A stretch of DNA of 64,000 bases, from positions 806,001 through 870,000 of the forward strand of contig NZ_SJER01000001.1 of the NCBI RefSeq assembly GCF_004785955.1. Reading direction: 5' to 3'. A program made the position numbers and the translations under genes. Position 1 is the stretch's first letter. Every line of letters starts with the position of its first letter. The notes below the pieces were generated by a model. That model was not told the DNA's origin and made no database searches. It saw nothing but the letters and a program-made list of their open reading frames with translations. The DNA comes from Halostella litorea. GTDB taxonomy: Archaea > Halobacteriota > Halobacteria > Halobacteriales > Natronoarchaeaceae. This document shows positions 11,353 to 19,590 of this stretch, in pieces.

Positions 11353-12597
11353 TTACTGCTCCTGTGCGGGCGCGTCGAGCTTGTCGAGGTCGACTTCCTT
11401 CTCCAGCAACACGTCGGTCTGGCCGCTCACGTCGCGCTCCTCGCGGACGAGCTTCTTGAACGCGCTCTGGGGGGCCAGGTCGCCGATGAGGACGCCGCCG
11501 ACGATCTTGCCGTCTTTCAGCGCCAGCCGCCGCCACTCGGTGTCGCTGTACTTGCGCTCGACGTGGTCGTCGCCGATCGTCGGGTGGCCGAAGGAGAGGA
11601 ACGGGAAGTCGAAGTGCGTGATGGAGTACGAGGAGACCCAGCGGAACGCCTCGGCCTCGTCGTCGGCGACCATGTTCTTGGCGGCGACCTGGCCCTGCTC
11701 TTTCGCGCTGCCCCACGAGCCGTTCTGGCCGTGCTCGTTGAGGATCGTGTCGTAGAAGCGTGTCAGGTCGCCCGCCGCGTAGATGTCGTCGACGTCGGTC
11801 TGCATGTACTCGTCGACGACGACGCCGTCGTCCAGTTCGACGCCGGTGCCGCGCAGGACCTCGGTGTTGAAGTCCAGCCCGATGGCGACGCCGACGAAGT
11901 CGCTGTCGTGCTCCTCGCCGTCCGGCGTCACGGTCGCGGTGACGTGGCCGTCGTCGTCCGTGACGAAGCGGTCGACGCCGCTCTCGAAGACGGGCGTCAC
12001 GCCCACCTCGCGCAGCCCCTCGTGGATGATCTCCGCGCCCTCCTCCGAGAGGGCGTAGCGCCACCAGCGGTTGCCGCGCATGAAGTAGTTGGCGTCGATG
12101 TCCTGTGCGCCGCAGATCGCCGCGAGGTCGATGCCCAGCAGGCCGGCCCCGACGACCGCGCCCGTCTCGGCCTCCTCGGCGTGCTCGGCGATCCGCCGGG
12201 CGTCCTGGAACGTCCAGAAGTGGTGGATCCCGTCGGCGTCGCTGTTCTCGACCGGCAGCTGCGTCGGCGTGCCGCCCGTCGCGACGAGCAGTTTGTCGTA
12301 CTCGTGAACGTCGCCGTCGTGGGTGTGGACCTCGTGGGCGTCTGGGGCGATCTCCGTGACGTGCGTGTTCAGTTCGAGGTCGATGTCGCGCTCGGCGTAC
12401 CAGTCCTCCTCGTGGATGGAGATGGGGGCTTCCGGGAGCTTCCCCTTGGCGAACTCCTTGATGAGAATGCGGTTGTACAGGGCTTCTCCTTCATCGGTGA
12501 TGACGGTGATCGACGCCTCCGGGGCCTCCTCCCGGATCGTCTCGGCCGCGGAACTGCCCGCGATGCCGTCACCGATGATGACGTACGACTGGTCCAT
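11353..12597 (-). CDS. FAD-dependent NAD(P)-disulfide-type oxidoreductase
   Basis: A 414-aa flavoprotein. Residues 5-15 carry the FAD dinucleotide fold (VIIGDGIAGSSAAE), residues about 145-160 the NAD(P) fold (GAVVGAGLLGIDLAA), and residues about 285-300 the second FAD motif (DIYAAGDLTRF). This is the pyridine nucleotide-disulfide/nitrite-reductase-like reductase family. No redox-active CxxxxC pair is visible, so it is not a thioredoxin or mercuric reductase; ferredoxin or rubredoxin reductase is a more likely role. It is flanked by unrelated genes, so the electron partner cannot be inferred. Confidence 0.88.
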   Translation of the reverse strand: MDQSYVIIGDGIAGSSAAETIREEAPEASITVITDEGEALYNRILIKEFAKGKLPEAPISIHEEDWYAERDIDLELNTHVTEIAPDAHEVHTHDGDVHEYDKLLVATGGTPTQLPVENSDADGIHHFWTFQDARRIAEHAEEAETGAVVGAGLLGIDLAAICGAQDIDANYFMRGNRWWRYALSEEGAEIIHEGLREVGVTPVFESGVDRFVTDDDGHVTATVTPDGEEHDSDFVGVAIGLDFNTEVLRGTGVELDDGVVVDEYMQTDVDDIYAAGDLTRFYDTILNEHGQNGSWGSAKEQGQVAAKNMVADDEAEAFRWVSSYSITHFDFPFLSFGHPTIGDDHVERKYSDTEWRRLALKDGKIVGGVLIGDLAPQSAFKKLVREERDVSGQTDVLLEKEVDLDKLDAPAQEQ

Positions 12598-12713
12598 GCT
12601 CGCCTACTTCGGAACGGGGGTTGAAGTGGATTGCTATCTCGCTCGTTCCGCCCCCGCCGGGGCGGGCTGGCGTCGTCACGGGGTTCAATAGGCTCCCGGC
12701 CCAAGCGACCCGT

Positions 12714-13292
12714 ATGAAGATCCGGCAGAACGTCCGCCACTGGGCCGCCAAGAAGTCGCTCACGACGCCGGTCGTCGGCGGCGTCGTGCGGAGCAAGCTG
12801 GTCGACCTCCACACGTCCGTCTTCCTCGACCGGGCCGACGAGGACCGCCGCGAGGAGCGCCGCGAGCACCTCGACGCCTTCTTCGACGCCACGTTCGACA
12901 CGTACGTCGCCGCGCTGGACGCCGGCTTCACCGAGGCCAAGGCCCGCGAGATCACCCACGTGCAGGCCAACTTCGACTTCTACAACCACGGCTGGACGGA
13001 GATGATGGAGTTCCCGAGCGACGAACTGACCGACCACTACGACCGCCACGCCGACTTCTTCGACCGCCACGGGATCACCATCGACGACCCGCTCGGCGAC
13101 TTCTTCCCGGCCGCGGGGATCCCCGACGCGCCGTCGACGCCGGAGAAGCTTGACGACCCCGAACACCCCCACGCGGAGGGCGGGTTCGCCGACGACGTGT
13201 ACGTCGAGGACGGCGAGGGGAACCTCGTCGTCGGCGGCCGCGACGAGCCGGGCGACGTGGACGTGAGCAAGGCCCCCGGCGTCGACGAGTAG
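12714..13292 (+). CDS. Conserved haloarchaeal protein (DUF6149-like)
   Basis: A 192-aa, mostly helical protein starting MKIRQNVRHWAAKKSLTTP. The block AKAREITHVQANFDFYNHGWTEMMEF is the recognisable core, followed by an acidic C-terminal tail with predicted disorder. The ATG at 12714 is preferred over the upstream in-frame ATG at 12621, whose translation is Pro/Arg-rich and unlike haloarchaeal protein. It converges with the FNT-USP gene downstream. Function unknown. Confidence 0.8.
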   Translation: MKIRQNVRHWAAKKSLTTPVVGGVVRSKLVDLHTSVFLDRADEDRREERREHLDAFFDATFDTYVAALDAGFTEAKAREITHVQANFDFYNHGWTEMMEFPSDELTDHYDRHADFFDRHGITIDDPLGDFFPAAGIPDAPSTPEKLDDPEHPHAEGGFADDVYVEDGEGNLVVGGRDEPGDVDVSKAPGVDE

Positions 13293-13305
13293 CGCCGGCT
13301 GTCGG

Positions 13306-15126
13306 CTACCGGCGGCCGAACAGCCGCTCCCGGAAGCTCCGCGCGGTCGGCCGCTCGGCCAGCAGCACGGAGCAGTCGACGTTTCCGACGATGTCGTAGT
13401 GGAGCGACCCCCGCACGAGCCGCGACAGCAGGCCGCGCTCGGTCGCCCCGACCAGCAACAGCGTGTGGTCGACAGCCTCGCGCTCGATGACCGCCTCGAC
13501 GTCGCCGCCCTCGTACACCGTCCGCGGCGCGTCGTCGAGGCCGTGCTCGGCCGCCCAGTCCGCGAGGAACCGCTCGCCGGCGTCGCGCTCGTCCGGACCG
13601 TCGACGACGTGGAGCAGCGACACCTCGGCCCCGGTTCGGGCGCGCAGCGCGCGGGCGACCTCCCCGTTCAGGTCGGCGTTCGGGCCGTCCACGACGGGCA
13701 AGAGCACCCGCGACGGGTCCAGATCGCGGTCCTTGAGCACGAGGAAGTCACAGGGGAGCTGGTTCGTCAGCTCGCCGATCGGCCGGTCGGCCCGCGCGGC
13801 GTCCCACAGCCCGTCCTCGCCCCAGCCCATCACGACCAGGTCGGCGCGCTTGCGGTCGGCGATGCCGAACACCTCCTCGAACGAGCGGTGAGTGATGACC
13901 GTCGACGTCCGCCAGTCGACGTCGTAGTCGCCGACCGTCCCCCCGACGTCCGCGAGCAGCGACTCGGACTCGTCGACGATCCGCTGGGTCTGGCCGACGC
14001 CGTACGTCCGCGCGGGCTTTTGGACGACGTGGACGACGTCGACGACCGCGTCCTCGCGGTCGCTGGCGAGCCGGCAGGCGAACTCGACGAGCCGCGTCTC
14101 CGTCCGCGGGTTCGAGATGGGCACGACGACGCGGTACGGGCCGTTCTCGTCGTCGGCGATCCGTTCGGCGGTGTCGACGAGCGGGACGTAGGAGCGCCCG
14201 ACCAGGTCCCCGAACAGCCACTCGCCGACGGAGAGCTGGCGGTCCGCGCCCTCGAAGCGGGCCGATTCGAGGCGCTCCTCGGTCGTCTGGAAGTAGTTGA
14301 CGGCGGTGACGAGCACGACCCCGCCCAGGGTGTTGCCGAGCAACACCGGGAGGACGAACTCGGTCATGCCGACCACCGGCGACAGGTCGCCGAGATACAC
14401 CAGGTAGATCATCTCGGTGAACGAGACGACCGAGTGAAAGAGGCCGCCGATCGGGATCGAGAGGAACGCGATGTAGACGACGACGAGCCGGGAGATGGTG
14501 TCGCGGGCGGCGTACTCCACCCAGACGACGCCGGCGACGATCAGCCCGGCGAAGGCGGCCTTCGAGAACAGGGGCCACCAGCCCGTGTCGATCCCCTTCT
14601 GGGCGATGCTCGCCGCCGCGGTGGCCGCCTCCGGCGACAGCACGCCGCCGAACGCGAGCGCCGCCGCGCCGAGCGCGCCGCCGGTGAAGTTCCCGGCGAG
14701 CACGACCCCCCAGTTGCGCAACAGCGCCGGGACGCTCGCCAGCCGCTCCAGCGTCAGCGCGACCGGCGGGAGCGTCTGCTCGGTGTACAGCTGGTAGCCG
14801 CCGATGATGATGTAGACGAACCCGAGCGGGTACAGCATGGCGCTGAGGACCGGGTCACCGCCCGTGGAGGCGTACAGGGAGACGTACAGCAGGAACGTGA
14901 TCGTGATCGCAAAGCCCGCGGCCAGCCCGCCGAAGAACAGTTCGCGGTTCCCCGCCGTGATCTCCTCGTCGGCGGCCGCGACGATCCGCTGGAACACCTC
15001 GTCCGACGAGAAGCGGTCGCGGACGACGCGTCCGACCGCCGGCGCGCCGCTCCGGGACCGTTCGACCGCCTCGCGTACCGCCTCCTCGCCCTCCGGGGGG
15101 TCGAGTTCGCGTTCGGGATCGTCCAT
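13306..15126 (-). CDS. Formate/nitrite transporter-like channel fused to two universal stress protein domains
   Basis: A 606-aa fusion protein. Residues about 50-290 match the FNT family: six membrane helices with FNT-like stretches AGNFTGGALGA and LLGNTLGGVVLV. Residues about 325-460 form one UspA-like domain (YRVVVPISNPRTETRLVEFACRLA..., then DLVVMGWGEDGLWDA). Residues about 470-600 form a second (RVLLPVVDGPNADLNGEVARAL..., ending LLLVGATERGLLSRLVRGSLHYDIVG). The cytosolic Usp domains probably sense ATP or stress and gate transport of a small anion such as formate, nitrite or hydrosulfide; this is inference. It stands alone, convergent with the DUF6149-like gene. Confidence 0.88.
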   Translation of the reverse strand: MDDPERELDPPEGEEAVREAVERSRSGAPAVGRVVRDRFSSDEVFQRIVAAADEEITAGNRELFFGGLAAGFAITITFLLYVSLYASTGGDPVLSAMLYPLGFVYIIIGGYQLYTEQTLPPVALTLERLASVPALLRNWGVVLAGNFTGGALGAAALAFGGVLSPEAATAAASIAQKGIDTGWWPLFSKAAFAGLIVAGVVWVEYAARDTISRLVVVYIAFLSIPIGGLFHSVVSFTEMIYLVYLGDLSPVVGMTEFVLPVLLGNTLGGVVLVTAVNYFQTTEERLESARFEGADRQLSVGEWLFGDLVGRSYVPLVDTAERIADDENGPYRVVVPISNPRTETRLVEFACRLASDREDAVVDVVHVVQKPARTYGVGQTQRIVDESESLLADVGGTVGDYDVDWRTSTVITHRSFEEVFGIADRKRADLVVMGWGEDGLWDAARADRPIGELTNQLPCDFLVLKDRDLDPSRVLLPVVDGPNADLNGEVARALRARTGAEVSLLHVVDGPDERDAGERFLADWAAEHGLDDAPRTVYEGGDVEAVIEREAVDHTLLLVGATERGLLSRLVRGSLHYDIVGNVDCSVLLAERPTARSFRERLFGRR

Positions 15127-15198
15127 ACCCCGAACCCTCGTACGGCGGAACTAAACGTTTGGGTGACCCGTATCGTGGCCGGCCGGGTTTCGGAGCCG

Positions 15199-16536
15199 TC
15201 AGCGCCGCGCGGGCGTCTCGGTCCGCGGGCGCTCGGCGGCGCGGTCGGCCGCCTCGAACCCGGCGACGATGCCGCCGTTGAGGCTGCGCTCGGGGTACTG
15301 AGCGCGGCTCGCCATCCCCGCGTAGTACAGCCCGTCGGCCACCTCGTCGCCGAGGTCGTACGGGATCACCATGTCGAGGTAGCCCCGCTCGTACACCGGC
15401 GCAGTGCGGGGGTTACGCGACGTGCGGACCCAGTTGACCGCGTCGCGGTCGAACTCGGGGAACAGCGACTCGATCCCCTCGAACCACCGCTCCTCGACGG
15501 CGTCGTCGTCCAGCCCCCAGATCTCCTCCGAGGGGTCCTGCACGTAGCGGGCGACGTACAGCAGGTGTTCGCCGCCGTACCGCTCGGGTTCGACGAAGTT
15601 CGTGTGCTCGATGAGCGCGCCAAAGGGCGCGTCGTCGGCGACGTTGAGCCAGTACGTGTCGAGCAGCGGCTCCTCCATCGATATCACCGAGCAGACCGTC
15701 GCCTGGAAATCGATGTCGCACTCGTAGCCCGAGAGCGACTCCAGCACGTTCGGCATCGCCGCGACGACGACGCCGTCGACGTCGTGAGTCTCGACGCCGT
15801 CGGCCGTCTCGGCGGTCAGCGTCTCGACGGTTCCGTCCGCCATCCCGAGGTCGGTGACCCGCGCGCCCGTCGTGATGTTCTCCCGACCGACGTCGTCGAC
15901 CATGGCGTCCAGCAGGACGCCGAAGCCGCCGTCGAGGTAGCCCAGGATTTCGCCGCGGAGCAGGTCCCGCTCGCCGCGGAACTTGATCCGGCCGAGCAGC
16001 CAGGCGGCGCTGACGTCGTCCTTGCGGTCGCCGAACTTCGCGTCCAAAAGCGGCTCGAAGAAGTTCTCGTACACGCCCTCGGTCGTGTGCTCGACGACGA
16101 ACTCCCGGATGGGCACGTCCTCGAAGTCCTCTAGGCGCTCGTACGTGTCGAACTTCGGGACGCCGCCCCGCACGTCGACGTCCATCGTCAGGAGGCCGAG
16201 CCGGAACGTGTCGTACAGCGAGAGGTGGGGAAAGGCGAGTATCTCCCAGGGCTTGTCCAGCGGGTGGACGACGCCGTCGACGTAGTTCGCCGTCGTGGAG
16301 TAGCGCCACTCCAGGCGGTCGCCGAGGCCGAGTTCCTCGATCACCTCGACGATGGTCTCCTCGGACTTCGAGAGGTGGTGGTAGTAGCGCTCTATCGGGT
16401 CACCGGCCGTCTCGTACGTCGCCGCGAGGCCGCCCAGCGCGTCGCTCGCCTCGAACACCTGCACCTCGCGGCCGCGCTCCTGCAGGCGGTGAGCCGCCGC
16501 GAGCCCGGCGATCCCGCCGCCAACGATGCCGATCAT
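15199..16536 (-). CDS. FAD-dependent amine-oxidase/protoporphyrinogen-oxidase-like protein
   Basis: A 445-aa flavoprotein. Residues 1-32 are an FAD-binding Rossmann motif (IGIVGGGIAGLAAAHRLQERGREVQVFEA), followed by the GGLAATYE loop typical of the NAD(P)-binding amine oxidase family. The C-terminus has the second FAD-contact region (LYYAGMASRAQYPERSLNGGI). Related archaeal proteins occur near polysaccharide or lipid genes and as protoporphyrinogen oxidase or phytoene desaturase homologues; the substrate is unknown. I start it at the ATG at 16536, where the Rossmann strand begins; an in-frame ATG at 16575 would add 13 residues. Confidence 0.85.
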   Translation of the reverse strand: MIGIVGGGIAGLAAAHRLQERGREVQVFEASDALGGLAATYETAGDPIERYYHHLSKSEETIVEVIEELGLGDRLEWRYSTTANYVDGVVHPLDKPWEILAFPHLSLYDTFRLGLLTMDVDVRGGVPKFDTYERLEDFEDVPIREFVVEHTTEGVYENFFEPLLDAKFGDRKDDVSAAWLLGRIKFRGERDLLRGEILGYLDGGFGVLLDAMVDDVGRENITTGARVTDLGMADGTVETLTAETADGVETHDVDGVVVAAMPNVLESLSGYECDIDFQATVCSVISMEEPLLDTYWLNVADDAPFGALIEHTNFVEPERYGGEHLLYVARYVQDPSEEIWGLDDDAVEERWFEGIESLFPEFDRDAVNWVRTSRNPRTAPVYERGYLDMVIPYDLGDEVADGLYYAGMASRAQYPERSLNGGIVAGFEAADRAAERPRTETPARR

Positions 16537-16625
16537 GGCGGGGGGTTCGGCCGTGCCCGGGATGGGTCTTTCCATGGAGCCGCGGGTTCGCTACCTTTTT
16601 GCGTGGGGTCAGGTAACTGACTGGC

Positions 16626-17510
16626 ATGCTCACCGTCCGCGCTCCCGCGACCAGCGCGAACCTCGGGAGCGGCTTCGACGTGTTCGGGGCCGCGCTAGAC
16701 CGCCCCGCGGACGTGATCCGCGTCGAGCGCGCGTCGGAGACGACCATCGAGGTCACGGGGGCCGGCAGCGAGTTCATCCCGGAGGACCCGGAGAAAAACA
16801 CCGCCGGGGCCGTCGCGGAGGCGCTCGACGCCCCCGCCCGGATCCGCATCGACAAGGGCGTCCGGCCCGCGTCGGGACTCGGCTCCTCGGCCGCCAGCGC
16901 CGCGGGCGCGGCGCTGGCCCTGAACGAACTGTACGACCGCGGCCTCACCCGGGAGGAACTCGTGCCCGTCGCCGCAGAGGGCGAGGCGCTGGTGTCCGGC
17001 GAGGCCCACGAGGACAACGTCGCGCCCGCCCTGCTCGGCGGCTTCACCGTCGCCCGCGGCGACGGCGTCGCGCAGATCGACGCCGACGTGCCCCTCGTCG
17101 TCTGTCTCCCCGACATCGTCGTCTCGACCCGCGACGCCCGCCGCGTCGTCCCCGAATCCGCCGACGTGGAGGACGTGGTCGACACCGTCGGCCGCGCCGC
17201 CACGCTCACGATCGGCATGGCCCGCGACGACCCCGCCCTCGTCGGCGTGGGGATGGAGGACGACATCGTCACCCCCGCCCGCGCCGCGCTCATCGAAGGC
17301 TACGACGCCGTCCGCGACGCCGCGCTCGACGCCGGCGCGACCGGCGTCACCGTCAGCGGGGCCGGGCCGGGCGTCATCGCCGCCTGCCACGACGACGGCC
17401 GCCGCCGCGTCGCCGCCGCGATGGTCGAGGCGTTCGACGACGCCGGCATCGACAGCCGCGCCTACCGGACCCGGATCGCCGACGGCGCGGAACTGTTCCG
17501 TGACCCGTGA
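16626..17510 (+). CDS. thrB: Homoserine kinase
   Basis: Phosphorylates homoserine in threonine synthesis. It is a 294-aa GHMP kinase with the N-terminal TVRAPATSANLGSGFD motif, the ATP loop SGLGSSAASAAGAAL (about residues 83-98) and the C-terminal SGAGPGVIA motif. Length and all three motifs match archaeal ThrB. A small membrane-protein gene starts with GTG 11 nt before its stop, so the two are translationally coupled. Other threonine genes are not adjacent. Confidence 0.95.
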   Translation: MLTVRAPATSANLGSGFDVFGAALDRPADVIRVERASETTIEVTGAGSEFIPEDPEKNTAGAVAEALDAPARIRIDKGVRPASGLGSSAASAAGAALALNELYDRGLTREELVPVAAEGEALVSGEAHEDNVAPALLGGFTVARGDGVAQIDADVPLVVCLPDIVVSTRDARRVVPESADVEDVVDTVGRAATLTIGMARDDPALVGVGMEDDIVTPARAALIEGYDAVRDAALDAGATGVTVSGAGPGVIAACHDDGRRRVAAAMVEAFDDAGIDSRAYRTRIADGAELFRDP

Positions 17511-17847
17511 CCGGGCGGCCGACGCGCTCTCTGCGCTGGCCGTCGGTGCCGTTCTCGCCGTCCTCCTCGCGCGCCGTGACGCCGCGCTTGCTCCCGTAGC
17601 CGTCGCCGCCGGAGCCGTCGGCGCGGCGCTGCTGGAGGCCCTTCTGCTCCGGCACCGCGAGCGGGTGCGGCGGCTCTGGGAGCGCCCGCGAGTGCGCTGG
17701 GGCGCGACGCTCGTCGGCGGCGCGGCGGCCGTCGCCGTCGGCCCGTTCGCCCCCGCTTGGGCGCTGTGGGCGCTGCTCGGCGGGGTCTGTGGCTACCTGA
17801 CGCTGCTGGTCGCGGCGACCGTGGAAAAGCGGCGGTCGGCGGCCTAG
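17500..17847 (+). CDS. Small membrane protein overlapping thrB
   Basis: A 115-aa protein starting at a GTG inside the end of thrB (11-nt overlap). It has two pairs of hydrophobic segments (residues about 7-48 and 68-105) separated by an Arg-rich loop ([17 protein letters not shown]), so about four short helices. No family is recognised. The overlap with thrB and hydrophobic coding pattern support it; its stop overlaps the stop of the converging pdxS gene. Confidence 0.65.
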   Translation: MTRDRAADALSALAVGAVLAVLLARRDAALAPVAVAAGAVGAALLEALLLRHRERVRRLWERPRVRWGATLVGGAAAVAVGPFAPAWALWALLGGVCGYLTLLVAATVEKRRSAA

Positions 17848-18752
17848 ACGCCGCGGTCCTGGAGCTTCTCCTCCTCGGGGAGGTCGGCGTTGGCGTCGCC
17901 GCGCATGCCGCTGCCGATGTCCTTGCTGATCTCGGCGAGTTCGGCGGGGTCGTCCCAGTTGTTCGTCGCCTGCACGATGGCCTCGCCCATCGCCTCGGGG
18001 TCCTCCGCGCCGAAGATGCCGCTGCCGACGAAGATGCCGTCGCAGCCGTGGTGCATCATCAGGGCGGCGTCCGCAGGCGTCGCGATGCCGCCGGCGGCGA
18101 AGTTGACGACCGGCAGTCGGCCCTGGTCGGCCGTCTCGTGGACGAGGTCGGCGGGCGCTTCGTGCTCGCGGGCCCACTTCTCGCGCTCCTGGTAGCTCAT
18201 CCCCTCGAGCTTGCGGATCGAGCCCTTGATGTTGCGCTGGTGGTGGACGGCCTGGTTGACGTCGCCGGTGCCGGCCTCGCCCTTGGTGCGGATCATCGCC
18301 GCGCCCTCGTCGATGCGGCGCAGCGCCTCGCCGAGGTTGCGCGCGCCGCAGACGAACGGCGAGGTGAACTCGCGCTTGTCGATGTGGTAGCGGTCGTCGG
18401 CGGGCGTCAGCACCTCGCTCTCGTCTATCATGTCGACGCCGATCGACTCCAGGATCTGGGCCTCCTTCGTGTGGCCGATCCGGGACTTGCCCATGACGGG
18501 GATCGACACCTCGTCGATGATCGCTTCGACGTCGACGGGGTCGGGCATGCGGGCGACGCCGCCGCGCTTGCGGATGTCGGCCGGGACGGCCTCCAGAGCC
18601 ATCACCGCCACCGCGCCGGCGTCCTCGGCGATCCGGGCCTGTTCGCGGTTGACGACGTCCATGATGACGCCGCCTTTCTGCATGCGGGCGAAGCCCCGCT
18701 TGACCAGTTCCGTCCCGCGTTTGAGCTCCTCCAGATCGGTCTCTTCGGCCAT
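17844..18752 (-). CDS. pdxS: Pyridoxal 5'-phosphate synthase subunit PdxS
   Basis: Forms PLP from ribose 5-phosphate, glyceraldehyde 3-phosphate and ammonia, the ammonia coming from the PdxT glutaminase. The 302-aa TIM-barrel protein shows the family sequence throughout: [41 protein letters not shown] with the active-site lysine, and [16 protein letters not shown]. The ATG at 18752 is preferred because the added upstream residues in the same frame do not resemble PdxS. The partner pdxT is not in the window. Confidence 0.97.
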   Translation of the reverse strand: MAEETDLEELKRGTELVKRGFARMQKGGVIMDVVNREQARIAEDAGAVAVMALEAVPADIRKRGGVARMPDPVDVEAIIDEVSIPVMGKSRIGHTKEAQILESIGVDMIDESEVLTPADDRYHIDKREFTSPFVCGARNLGEALRRIDEGAAMIRTKGEAGTGDVNQAVHHQRNIKGSIRKLEGMSYQEREKWAREHEAPADLVHETADQGRLPVVNFAAGGIATPADAALMMHHGCDGIFVGSGIFGAEDPEAMGEAIVQATNNWDDPAELAEISKDIGSGMRGDANADLPEEEKLQDRGV

Positions 18753-18856
18753 GGCAAACCGTTCGGACCGGTCGCACTTACCGCTGTCCTTTCCGGCCCC
18801 CCTCGTTCGTGCCGAAACCGCTACGGTTTTGCGCCCGCCCTCCGTGGTCACCGTCG

Positions 18857-19576
18857 ATGTCAACGCTCCCGGCGCGGCCGTCGCTGCCGCGGTACGTCGC
18901 GCCCGTCCCGCGGAAGCTGGAGGACCTTGGCCTCCGACTCGCGTGGATCGTGGTCGCCATCAACCTGCTCGGCACCGCCTTCGGCTTCTGGTACTACGGT
19001 TTCGACCCGCTCATGCTCTCGGGGTCGCTGATAACCGGTCAACTGGCGACCGAGCCGACCGCGATGTGGCCGTTCGTCCCCGACAGCCCCGTGGCGACGC
19101 TGTTTATCGCCGCCGCCGTCGCCTCGTGGAAGCTCGGCCGCCAGCGCGAGTGGCTCACCGCGCTCGCCTTCTTCGGCTGTCTCAAGCTCGGGCTCTGGAC
19201 GCCGTACGTCCTGCTCGTGTTCAAGTCCGACTTCTCCTACCTCCACCCCGCGATGTACAACTTCCTGTTCTGGAGCCACCTGGCGATGGTCGTCCAGGGA
19301 TTCGTCCTCTACCGCATCGCGGACTTCCGGGTCGGTGGCGTCGCCGTCGCCCTGCTGTGGTACGGGTTCAACGACGTGGTCGACTACTTCGTCCCCATCG
19401 TCGGGACGCCCCACCACACGTTCGTCCCCGCCGAGGACCTGACCGGCAGCGCCGTCGTCCACACTTCGCCCGCCCACGAGTACGCTGCCGCCGGCGCAGT
19501 CGTGCTGACGCTGCTGGCGACGTTCCTGGCGCTCGCGACGCGGGTGAAGAAGCTCGAACTCGAACAAGGGCCCTGA
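18857..19576 (+). CDS. DUF1405-family membrane protein
   Basis: A 239-aa membrane protein with about six hydrophobic segments. It shows typical DUF1405 features: WYYGF near the first helix, [25 protein letters not shown] and [17 protein letters not shown]. The ATG at 18857 has a TTTTGCGC element about 28 nt upstream. It is divergent from pdxS. Function is unknown in this family. Confidence 0.85.
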   Translation: MSTLPARPSLPRYVAPVPRKLEDLGLRLAWIVVAINLLGTAFGFWYYGFDPLMLSGSLITGQLATEPTAMWPFVPDSPVATLFIAAAVASWKLGRQREWLTALAFFGCLKLGLWTPYVLLVFKSDFSYLHPAMYNFLFWSHLAMVVQGFVLYRIADFRVGGVAVALLWYGFNDVVDYFVPIVGTPHHTFVPAEDLTGSAVVHTSPAHEYAAAGAVVLTLLATFLALATRVKKLELEQGP

Positions 19577-19590
19577 AAACGGCCCGCCGC

